64,000 bases of DNA, taken from positions 682,001 to 746,000 of the forward strand of contig NZ_JAGPNL010000001.1 of assembly GCF_018069565.1 (NCBI RefSeq). The letters run 5' to 3'. Shown piece after piece: positions 39,991 through 47,292 of this stretch. Made by a program: the position numbers and the translations under genes. A model generated the notes under the pieces. It worked only from the letters and a program-made list of their open reading frames with translations. It was not told the DNA's origin and ran no database searches. Within the stretch, counting starts at the first letter, position 1, and every line of letters begins with the position of its first letter. The DNA is from Streptomyces tagetis. Its GTDB lineage: Bacteria; Actinomycetota; Actinomycetes; Streptomycetales; Streptomycetaceae.

Positions 39991-41117
39991 GCGAAACGTT
40001 TCCGCAGACTCCTCGGCGGGAGGCCCCGCCGGAGCCCCGCCCGGAGCCGCAGCCGGAGCCCCGCCCGGAGCCCCGCCCGGAGCCCCACCCAGAGCCTCAC
40101 CCGGAGCCCGCGCGGCCGTACGCCCACAAGGTGCGGACGCTGCTCGGCCGCCCCGAGCTGGGCTCCGTGGTCGGCGCGGTCGCGGTCTTCGCCTTCTTCG
40201 CGCTGACCGCCGACAGCTTCCTGCGCGCCGCCAGCCTCAGCACCGTGCTCTACGCCTCCTCGGCCATCGGCATCATGGCCGTCCCGGTCGCCCTGCTGAT
40301 GATCGGCGGCGAGTTCGACCTCTCCGCCGGTGTCCTGGTGACCTCCTCGGCCCTGGTCTCCTCGATGGTCAGCTACCAGATGACCGCCAACGTCTGGGTC
40401 GGCGTCGCCGTCTCCCTGCTGGTCACGCTGGCCGTCGGCGCCTTCAACGGCTTCGTGCTCACCCGCACCAGGCTGCCCAGCTTCATCATCACCCTGGGCA
40501 CCTTCCTCATGCTCACCGGCATGAACCTCGGCCTCACCAAGCTCATCGGCTCCACCGTCTCCACCAAGTCCATCGCCGACATGGACGGTTTCCCGGCCGC
40601 CCGCGCGGTCTTCGCCTCGACGCTCACCGTGGGCGGCGTCGGCGTCAAGGTGACCATCCTGTGGTGGCTCGCTCTGGTCGCCCTGGCGAGCTGGGTCCTG
40701 CTGCGCACCCGCGCCGGCAACTGGATCTTCGCGGTCGGCGGCAACCGGGAGGCCGCCCGCGCGGTCGGCGTCCCCGTCACCCGGACCCGGATCGGCCTCT
40801 ACATGGGGGTGGCGCTCGGCGCCTGGATCTCCGGACAGCACCTGCTCTTCGCGTACGACGTCGTCCAGTCCGGCGAGGGCGTCGGCAACGAGCTGATCTA
40901 CATCATCGCGGCCGTCATCGGCGGCTGCCTGATCACCGGCGGCCAGGGTAGCGCCGTCGGCTCGGCGGTCGGCGCGCTCATCTTCGGCATGACCAGCAAG
41001 GGCATCGTCTTCGCCGAGTGGAACCCGGACTGGTTCAAGTTCTTCCTCGGGGCGATGCTGCTCCTGGCGACCCTGCTCAACGCCTGGGTCCGCAAGCGCG
41101 CGGAGGCCACCCGATGA
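39987..41117 (+). CDS. Frc-type sugar ABC permease with Pro-Glu repeat tail
   Basis: A 376-residue CUT2 permease. Before the membrane part stands an unusual cytosolic tail of about 40 residues built of repeated PEPRPEP/PEPHPEP units. The membrane part has the conserved LMIGGEFDLSAGVLVTSSAL, PSFIITLGTFLMLTGMNLGL, FAVGGNREAARAVGVPV and AAVIGGCLITGGQG. A single permease gene means it acts as a homodimer. It overlaps both neighbours by 4 bases. Confidence 0.92.
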   Translation: MSETFPQTPRREAPPEPRPEPQPEPRPEPRPEPHPEPHPEPARPYAHKVRTLLGRPELGSVVGAVAVFAFFALTADSFLRAASLSTVLYASSAIGIMAVPVALLMIGGEFDLSAGVLVTSSALVSSMVSYQMTANVWVGVAVSLLVTLAVGAFNGFVLTRTRLPSFIITLGTFLMLTGMNLGLTKLIGSTVSTKSIADMDGFPAARAVFASTLTVGGVGVKVTILWWLALVALASWVLLRTRAGNWIFAVGGNREAARAVGVPVTRTRIGLYMGVALGAWISGQHLLFAYDVVQSGEGVGNELIYIIAAVIGGCLITGGQGSAVGSAVGALIFGMTSKGIVFAEWNPDWFKFFLGAMLLLATLLNAWVRKRAEATR

Positions 41118-41947
41118 CCCCCACCCCGGCCCCCGCCCGCACCCCGCTCGTCGAGCTGACCGGTGTCGGCAAGCGGTACGGCACCGTCCAGGCCCTGGAG
41201 GGCGTCGGCCTGACGGTGCGCGCCGGGGAGATCACCTGCGTCCTCGGCGACAACGGCGCAGGCAAGTCCACCCTCATCAAGATCATCGCCGGTCTGCATC
41301 CGCACGACGCCGGCACCCTCGCCCTCGACGGCGAGGAGACCCGCCTCGCCTCCCCGCGCGAGGCCCTGGACCGCGGTATCGCCACCGTCCACCAGGACCT
41401 GGCCGTCGTCCCGCTCATGCCGGTCTGGCGGAACTTCTTCCTGGGCTCGGAGCCCCGCAAGGGCAAGGGGCCCTTCCGGCGCCTGGACGTGGACCACATG
41501 CGCCGCACCACCCGCGCCGAACTGCTGCGCATGGGCATCGACCTCGGCGACGTCGACCGGCCCATCGGCACCCTCTCCGGCGGCCAGCGCCAGTGCGTCG
41601 CCATCGCGCGGGCGGTGTACTTCGGCGCCCGGGTCCTCGTGCTGGATGAGCCCACGGCGGCCCTCGGCGTCAAGCAGTCCGGCGTGGTCCTCAAGTACGT
41701 GGCGGCGGCGCGCGACCGCGGCCTCGGCGTCGTCCTCATCACGCACAACCCGCACCACGCCTACCTCGTGGGGGACCGGTTCGTGCTGCTGAAGCGGGGC
41801 GCGATGGTCGCCGACCTCACCCGCGACGGGGTCACCCTGGACGAGCTGACCCGGCAGATGGCGGGTGGCACGGAGCTGGACGACCTGCGCCACGAACTGC
41901 GCCACGACCTGCGCGGCGTACGCGAACCGGCGGACCCGGCCCGATGA
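41114..41947 (+). CDS. Single-domain sugar ABC ATPase (FrcA-like)
   Basis: A 277-residue ATPase with one complete nucleotide-binding domain: Walker A GDNGAGKST (near residue 45), a Q loop in TVHQDLAVVPL, signature LSGGQRQ, Walker B VLVLDEPTAAL and switch His in LITHNPHH. CUT2 systems normally use a double ATPase. A single domain is the FrcA (fructose/mannose/ribose) pattern and fits a homodimer on the permease. ATGA overlap with the permease. The C-terminal tail repeats DDLRHELRHDLR. Confidence 0.92.
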   Translation: MTPTPAPARTPLVELTGVGKRYGTVQALEGVGLTVRAGEITCVLGDNGAGKSTLIKIIAGLHPHDAGTLALDGEETRLASPREALDRGIATVHQDLAVVPLMPVWRNFFLGSEPRKGKGPFRRLDVDHMRRTTRAELLRMGIDLGDVDRPIGTLSGGQRQCVAIARAVYFGARVLVLDEPTAALGVKQSGVVLKYVAAARDRGLGVVLITHNPHHAYLVGDRFVLLKRGAMVADLTRDGVTLDELTRQMAGGTELDDLRHELRHDLRGVREPADPAR

Positions 41948-41996
41948 CGCGCCCGGAATCCGGAGGGTCCGGCCCGGTGACGCGCCCGGAATCCGG
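41945..41996 (+). repeat. Direct repeat between ATPase and kinase genes
   Basis: TGACGCGCCCGGAATCCGG occurs at 41945-41963 and again at 41978-41996 (33-base step). It lies in the first part of the 242-base gap before the kinase start. Confidence 0.75.
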
Positions 41997-42189
41997 GGGG
42001 CCCGCACCGATGGCGAACCGGACGAACCAGACGAACCCGGCGCCCGGTCCGGCGGCGGACCCCGACCTCGCCCGTCCCCGGCCCGGCGAACCCCGGCACC
42101 CGGCCGGGAACGTGCCGGCCGGCGGGCCGCGCCGTCCCCGGCCCCGCCCGTTCGGCGTGGGGCGGGGGCGTGCGGCAGAATTCGGCACG

Positions 42190-43338
42190 ATGAGCACCTA
42201 CCGCGACCTCACCGCCCCCATCGGCTCCCGCCGGGCACCCGTACTGAGAACCGTCGGCACCCGGGAGCGCCGCTCCCACCTGACGGCCCCCCGGGTCCCG
42301 ACGGTGGGCATCGACATCGGGGGGACCAAGGTGATGGCGGGCGTGGTCGACGCGGACGGCAACATCCTGGAACGGCTCCGCGCGGAGACCCCGGACAAGT
42401 CGAAGAGTCCCAAAGTCGTCGAGGACACCATCGTCGAACTGGTCCTGGACCTCTCCGACCGGCACGACGTGCACGCCGTCGGCATCGGCGCGGCCGGCTG
42501 GGTGGACGCCGACCGCAACCGCATCCTGTTCGCCCCCCACCTGTCCTGGCGCAACGAACCGCTGCGCGACCGCCTCGCCGGCCGGCTCGCCGTCCCCGTC
42601 CTGGTCGACAACGACGCCAACTCCGCCGCCTGGGCCGAGTGGCGCTTCGGCGCCGGCCGCGACGAGGACCACCTCGTCATGATCACGCTGGGCACCGGCA
42701 TCGGCGGCGCGATACTGGAGGACGGCCGGGTCAAGCGCGGCAAGTACGGGGTGGCCGGGGAGTTCGGCCACATGCAGGTCGTCCCCGGCGGCCACCGCTG
42801 CCCCTGCGGCAACCGCGGCTGCTGGGAGCAGTACAGCTCCGGCAACGCCCTGGTGCGCGAGGCCCGCGAGCTGGCCGCCGCCGACTCGCCGGTCGCCTAC
42901 GGGATCATCGAGCACGTCAAAGGAGCCGTCGGCGACATCACCGGCCCGATGATCACCGAGCTGGCCCGCGAGGGCGACGCCATGTGCATCGAACTGCTCC
43001 AGGACATAGGGCAGTGGCTCGGCGTCGGCATCGCCAACCTCGCGGCGGCCCTCGACCCCTCCTGCTTCGTCATCGGCGGCGGGGTCAGCGCCGCCGACGA
43101 CCTGCTGATCGGCCCCGCGCGGGACGCCTTCAAACGCCAGCTCACCGGCCGCGGCTACCGCCCCGAGGCCCGCATCGTCCGCGCCCAGCTCGGCCCCGAG
43201 GCCGGCATGGTGGGCGCCGCCGACCTGGCCCGCCTGGTCGCCCGCCGTTTCCGGCGGGCCAAGCGGCGCCGGGTGGAGCGCTACGAACGGTACGAGCGGT
43301 ACACACAGGCCCGCCGTACCACCCGGGAGGCACTGTGA
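42190..43338 (+). CDS. ROK-family sugar kinase (glucokinase-like)
   Basis: ATP-dependent sugar kinase of 382 residues that would trap the imported sugar as its phosphate. Motifs: ATP site VGIDIGGTKVMAGVVD (about residues 38-53), LVDNDANSAAWAEW with catalytic Asp, LGTGIGGAILEDG, and the ROK zinc site GHRCPCGNRGCWEQ. The ATG at 42190 gives the MSTYRD start seen on Streptomyces ROK kinases. An ATG at 41944, overlapping the ATPase stop, would add 82 Pro/Arg-rich residues that look non-conserved. The stop overlaps a nine-codon leader frame. Confidence 0.92.
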   Translation: MSTYRDLTAPIGSRRAPVLRTVGTRERRSHLTAPRVPTVGIDIGGTKVMAGVVDADGNILERLRAETPDKSKSPKVVEDTIVELVLDLSDRHDVHAVGIGAAGWVDADRNRILFAPHLSWRNEPLRDRLAGRLAVPVLVDNDANSAAWAEWRFGAGRDEDHLVMITLGTGIGGAILEDGRVKRGKYGVAGEFGHMQVVPGGHRCPCGNRGCWEQYSSGNALVREARELAAADSPVAYGIIEHVKGAVGDITGPMITELAREGDAMCIELLQDIGQWLGVGIANLAAALDPSCFVIGGGVSAADDLLIGPARDAFKRQLTGRGYRPEARIVRAQLGPEAGMVGAADLARLVARRFRRAKRRRVERYERYERYTQARRTTREAL

Positions 43339-43364
43339 CGGACTCGCTCCGGGAGGCACCGTGA
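43335..43364 (+). CDS. Nine-codon leader frame from a duplicated start region
   Basis: GTG at 43335 begins VTDSLREAP and stops at 43362-43364, overlapping the start of the next gene (GTGA). Its first codons copy those of that gene because GGGAGGCACC/T-GTGACGGACTCGCT is present twice, 26 bases apart. It could be a translational coupler between the kinase and the next gene, or simply a duplicated ribosome site with no product. Confidence 0.4.
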   Translation: MTDSLREAP

Positions 43365-43942
43365 CGGACTCGCTGCCGCGTCCGGCCGCACCGCCGCACG
43401 GCCCGGCACCGCCCGCCGAGGACCGGCGCCATGTGATCCGGCGCCGGTCGCTCACCCTCCTCATCATCGTGCTGCTCATCGGCATCCCCGCCGGCTACCT
43501 GGTGATCTCCGCCAACCAGAGCCGGGACAGCGGCAAGGTCAAGGAGGCGAAGTACTCGGCGACCGGACTCACCGAGGGCTGGCCGTCCAAGCTCCAGCGC
43601 CGCCTCTACGGGGTGCCCGTCCCGGTCCCCTCGGCCGAGGTCGCGTACTACGAGACGAACAACTGGAAGACGAGCCGTCTCTACGTCCAGTTCGAGACGA
43701 CCGGCGCCGGGCTGGACGCCTTCCTCGGCGGCATCGACGTCACCCGCGCCGACCTGGAGCGGGACCGGGCCGTCATCGGCGACCGCGACCGGCGCGTCAC
43801 CGGCTGGAGCTTCGACGGGCCCGGCCCCTGGTGGGGCCTGGTGCGCGAACAGGCCGACCCGGCGCCCAGCCAGGAGGTCCTGGTCGACCTGGAGAACCCG
43901 GAGCGGCCGATGGTGTACGTGGTCGCCCGGACGGTTCCGTAG
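43361..43942 (+). CDS. Single-span membrane protein of unknown function
   Basis: A 193-residue protein, not recognised. A Pro-rich cytosolic start of about 25 residues leads into one membrane helix (RRSLTLLIIVLLIGIPAGYL, residues 28-47). An exported domain follows with LTEGWPSKLQRRLYGVPVPV, AYYETNNWKTSRLYVQFETT and GWSFDGPGPWWGLV. It is the last gene of the sugar operon. The external domain may sense or bind something at the surface. The start is GTG with a GGGAGG site, the second copy of a short duplication. Confidence 0.75.
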   Translation: MTDSLPRPAAPPHGPAPPAEDRRHVIRRRSLTLLIIVLLIGIPAGYLVISANQSRDSGKVKEAKYSATGLTEGWPSKLQRRLYGVPVPVPSAEVAYYETNNWKTSRLYVQFETTGAGLDAFLGGIDVTRADLERDRAVIGDRDRRVTGWSFDGPGPWWGLVREQADPAPSQEVLVDLENPERPMVYVVARTVP

Positions 43943-44316
43943 GGGGCGGCGGGTCGTCGGGGGGCCGGGATGGGGAGGACCGTGGGGGCGGCGGCGGGAT
44001 TCCCGGTGCCGGTGGCCCGGTGTGGCCGGTGCGGCCAGTGGTGTGGCCGGTGGCGCCGCCTTACCGGGCGTACCGGAGTGGTGGCGCCGCCGATGGGCCC
44101 CTGTGCCTGGTGCGCCCGGATGGGCCCGCGCGCCAGGTGGGCCCCGCGTGGTCGGCGGCGTCGGTGCGGCCGGTGCGGTCGGCGGGGCCGGTTGTCGTAC
44201 CCCGCCCGTAGAGTCGTAGAAGGTCCGGACCCGGCGGCACGCCCGGTCCGGGGAGACGGCATGCCGTGCGCGGGCTACAGGTGCGGCCACGGGCGGGGCG
44301 GGAGGTGACAGGACGG
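43943..44316 (+). other. Intergenic region, low complexity
   Basis: This 374-base stretch is dominated by GGTGGCGCCG/GTGCGGCCGG-type sequence. Frames on both strands are only repeated Gly, Ala and Arg. No promoter hexamers or known RNA could be made out. It separates the Frc-type operon from the helicase gene. Confidence 0.5.
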
Positions 44317-47292
44317 ATGAGCGCGATGAGCGCGATGAGCGCGGCCACCGGCGCGGTCGCGGTGGCCGCGGGCCTTGGTGACCGGGCGGGGCACGGGCGG
44401 TGGCCCGCGTCGGCGGTCCCGCGGCGGCTCGCCGCCGTCTTCCTGCCCGCACCCCTGCCGCGCGAGGGCCGCATCGCCTTCTGGGACCCCGACGGCACCT
44501 GGGACCCCGCGTCCCCGGCCGGGGATTCCGGGCCGGCCGTGGCCGCCCCGGGGACCGACCCCGACCCCGATCCTGGCCCCGGCGCCGGGGAGAAGGGCGC
44601 CGATCTCACCGAGCTGACCGTCGTACGGCGCCACGGCGCGGGCGTCCGGCGGCGGACCGTCCCCGCGCTCACGCTGCCGCTCGGCGAGGCGCTGCCCCTG
44701 CTGGTGCGCGCCCGGCGCGATCCGGCCGCCCACCCCGCGACCGCCTGCTGGGGAGCCGCCGCCCTGCACGCGCTGCGGCTGACCGCCCGCGGCCGGCTGC
44801 TGCCCGGCCTCACCGCGACGGGACACGACGCCTGGCGGGCCGGCCCCCTCGACCCCGAGGACATCGCCCACCTGCGGGCCGTCGCCGCCGCCCTCCCCCC
44901 GGAGGGGCACGCGGTCCCGCTGGACGGGCCCGGCCCGCTGCGGCTGCCCGAGCCGGAGGCGCTGACCCGCTCCTTCCTGGACGCCGTCGCCGACACCCTG
45001 CCCCGCACCCCGGCCGCGCCCCACGCCGCGGGCCGGCCCTTCGCCGCCCGCCCCGCCCAGTACCTGCCGGGCGCCCAGGACTGGGCCGCGGAGGTCGCCG
45101 CCGGGATGGACGCCGGGGTGCGGATCTCGCTGCGCCTCGACCTCTCCGCCCACGACCTCTTCGACGCCGGAGCGGCCGGCGGGGCGCGCGGCGCGGGGGC
45201 CGCCGTCGTCCAGGTGCACAGCCTCGCCGACCCCACCCTCGTCGCCGACGCCGCCGACCTGTGGTCCGGCGCCGCGGACGCGGCCTTCGGCCCCCGCACC
45301 CGGGTGGACACCGCCCTCGCGGTACGGCGGGCGGCCCGGGTCTGGCCGCCCCTGGACCGGCTCGCCGAGCAGGACGTGCCCGACGTACTGGCCCTGTCCG
45401 AGGAGGAGGTCACCGACCTGCTCGGCGTGGCCGCCGGCCGGCTCGCCGCCGCCGGGGTCGCCGTGCACTGGCCCCGCGACCTCGCCCAGGACCTCACCGC
45501 CGCCGCCGTGGTCCGGCCCGCCCCCGGTTCCGCCACCGACGGCACCGGCTTCTTCGAGGGCGGGGAACTCCTCCAGTTCCGCTGGCAGTTGGCGCTGGGA
45601 GACGATCCGCTCACCGAGGCCGAGATGGACACCCTCGCCGAGGCGCACCGCCCGGTCGTCCGGCTGCGGGACCGCTGGGTCCTGGTCGACCCGGCCCTCG
45701 TCCGCCGCGCCCGCCGACGGGACCTGGGCCTCCTCGATCCCGTCGACGCCCTGTCCGCCGCCCTCACCGGCACCGCCGAGGCGGACGGCGAGACGGTCGA
45801 CGTGGTGCCGGTGGGCGCCCTCGCCGCCCTGCGCGACCGGCTCACCGCCGGCCCCCTGCCGGCCACCGCCCCGCCCGGACTCCACGCCGTCCTGCGCGAC
45901 TACCAACTGCGCGGCCTGGCCTGGCTCGACCTCATGACCTCGCTCGGCCTCGGCGGCTGCCTCGCCGACGACATGGGCCTCGGCAAGACGGTCACCCTCA
46001 TCGCCCTGCACCTCAAACGAGCCCACCCCGCACCCACGCTGGTGGTCTGCCCCGCCTCGCTGCTGGGCAACTGGCAGCGGGAGATCACCCGGTTCGCGCC
46101 CGGGGTCCCCGTCCGCCGCTTCCACGGCGCCGACCGCACCCTGGACGGGGTGACCGGCGGCTTCGTCCTCACCACCTACGGCACCATGCGCTCGGTCGCA
46201 CCCGAACTGGCGGAGCGGGACTGGGGCCTGGTCGTCGCCGACGAGGCACAGCACGTCAAGAACCCGTACTCGGCGACGGCCAAGGCGCTGCGCACCATCC
46301 CGTCCCCGGCCCGCGTCGCCCTCACCGGCACCCCCGTGGAGAACAACCTCTCCGAGCTGTGGGCACTGCTCGACTGGACGACCCCCGGACTGCTCGGCCC
46401 GCTCAAGTCCTTCCGCGCCCGGCACGCGCGCGCCGTGGAGAACGGCGAGGACGAGGAGGCGGTGGGGCGGCTGGCCCGCCTGGTCCGGCCGTTCCTGCTG
46501 CGCCGGCGCAAGTCCGACCCGGGCATCGTCCCCGAGCTGCCGCCCAAGACGGAGACGGACCACGCCGTCCCCCTCACCCGCGAACAGGCTTCGCTCTACG
46601 AGGCGGTGGTGCGCGAGTCGATGCTCGCCATCGAGACCTCCGGAGGCATGGCCCGCCGGGGCCTGGTGCTCAAGCTGCTCACCTCGCTCAAGCAGATCTG
46701 CGACCACCCCGCCCTCTACCTGAAGGAGGAGCCCGGACAGGGCGCCCCCGGGCGGCTCGTCGCCCGTTCCGGCAAACTCGCCCTGCTGGACGAGTTGCTG
46801 GACACCCTCCTCGCGGAGGACGGCTCGGCGCTCGTCTTCACCCAGTACGTCGGCATGGCCCGGATCGTCGCCGCCCACCTGGCCGCCCGCGCGGTCCCGG
46901 CCGACCTGCTGCACGGCGGGACGCCGGTGCCGGAGCGGGAGCGGATGGTGGACCGCTTCCAGAGCGGCGCGACACCCGTCCTCGTCCTGTCGCTCAAGGC
47001 CGCGGGCACCGGCCTGAACCTCACCCGGGCCGGCCACGTCGTGCACGTCGACCGCTGGTGGAACCCGGCCGTCGAGGAGCAGGCCACCGACCGCGCCTAC
47101 CGCATCGGCCAGACCCAGCCGGTGCAGGTCCACCGCCTGGTCACCGAGGGCACGGTCGAGGACCGTATCGCCGAGATGCTGGAGGCCAAGCGTGCCCTGG
47201 CCGACGCGGTCCTCGGCTCCGGCGAGGCGGCCCTCACCGAACTCACCGACCGCGAACTGGCCGACCTGGTGTCCCTGCGGAGGCCCTCATGA
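44317..47292 (+). CDS. SNF2-family DEAD/DEAH-box helicase
   Basis: A 991-residue ATP-dependent DNA translocase of the Swi2/Snf2 (RapA/HepA-like) kind. The N-terminal 500 residues are the SNF2-associated region. The motor follows: ADDMGLGKTVTLIALHLK (Walker A), VVCPASLLGNW, VADEAQHVKN (DEAQ box), LTGTPVENNLSELWALLDW. The second lobe has LVFTQYVGMARIV and LSLKAAGTGLNLTRA, ending RAYRIGQTQPV. ATG 44317, after GGGAGGTGACAGG, was chosen from several in-frame starts. It overlaps the SWIM gene by an ATGA, so the two products probably act together in DNA repair or chromatin remodelling. Confidence 0.92.
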   Translation: MSAMSAMSAATGAVAVAAGLGDRAGHGRWPASAVPRRLAAVFLPAPLPREGRIAFWDPDGTWDPASPAGDSGPAVAAPGTDPDPDPGPGAGEKGADLTELTVVRRHGAGVRRRTVPALTLPLGEALPLLVRARRDPAAHPATACWGAAALHALRLTARGRLLPGLTATGHDAWRAGPLDPEDIAHLRAVAAALPPEGHAVPLDGPGPLRLPEPEALTRSFLDAVADTLPRTPAAPHAAGRPFAARPAQYLPGAQDWAAEVAAGMDAGVRISLRLDLSAHDLFDAGAAGGARGAGAAVVQVHSLADPTLVADAADLWSGAADAAFGPRTRVDTALAVRRAARVWPPLDRLAEQDVPDVLALSEEEVTDLLGVAAGRLAAAGVAVHWPRDLAQDLTAAAVVRPAPGSATDGTGFFEGGELLQFRWQLALGDDPLTEAEMDTLAEAHRPVVRLRDRWVLVDPALVRRARRRDLGLLDPVDALSAALTGTAEADGETVDVVPVGALAALRDRLTAGPLPATAPPGLHAVLRDYQLRGLAWLDLMTSLGLGGCLADDMGLGKTVTLIALHLKRAHPAPTLVVCPASLLGNWQREITRFAPGVPVRRFHGADRTLDGVTGGFVLTTYGTMRSVAPELAERDWGLVVADEAQHVKNPYSATAKALRTIPSPARVALTGTPVENNLSELWALLDWTTPGLLGPLKSFRARHARAVENGEDEEAVGRLARLVRPFLLRRRKSDPGIVPELPPKTETDHAVPLTREQASLYEAVVRESMLAIETSGGMARRGLVLKLLTSLKQICDHPALYLKEEPGQGAPGRLVARSGKLALLDELLDTLLAEDGSALVFTQYVGMARIVAAHLAARAVPADLLHGGTPVPERERMVDRFQSGATPVLVLSLKAAGTGLNLTRAGHVVHVDRWWNPAVEEQATDRAYRIGQTQPVQVHRLVTEGTVEDRIAEMLEAKRALADAVLGSGEAALTELTDRELADLVSLRRPS

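Noticed and set aside
41944..42189. N-terminal extension of the ROK kinase starting at the ATGA overlap with the ATPase gene.
   Set aside because: The 82 extra residues are Pro/Arg/Gly-rich and contain a direct DNA repeat; the kinase family start fits 42190. It cannot be fully excluded.
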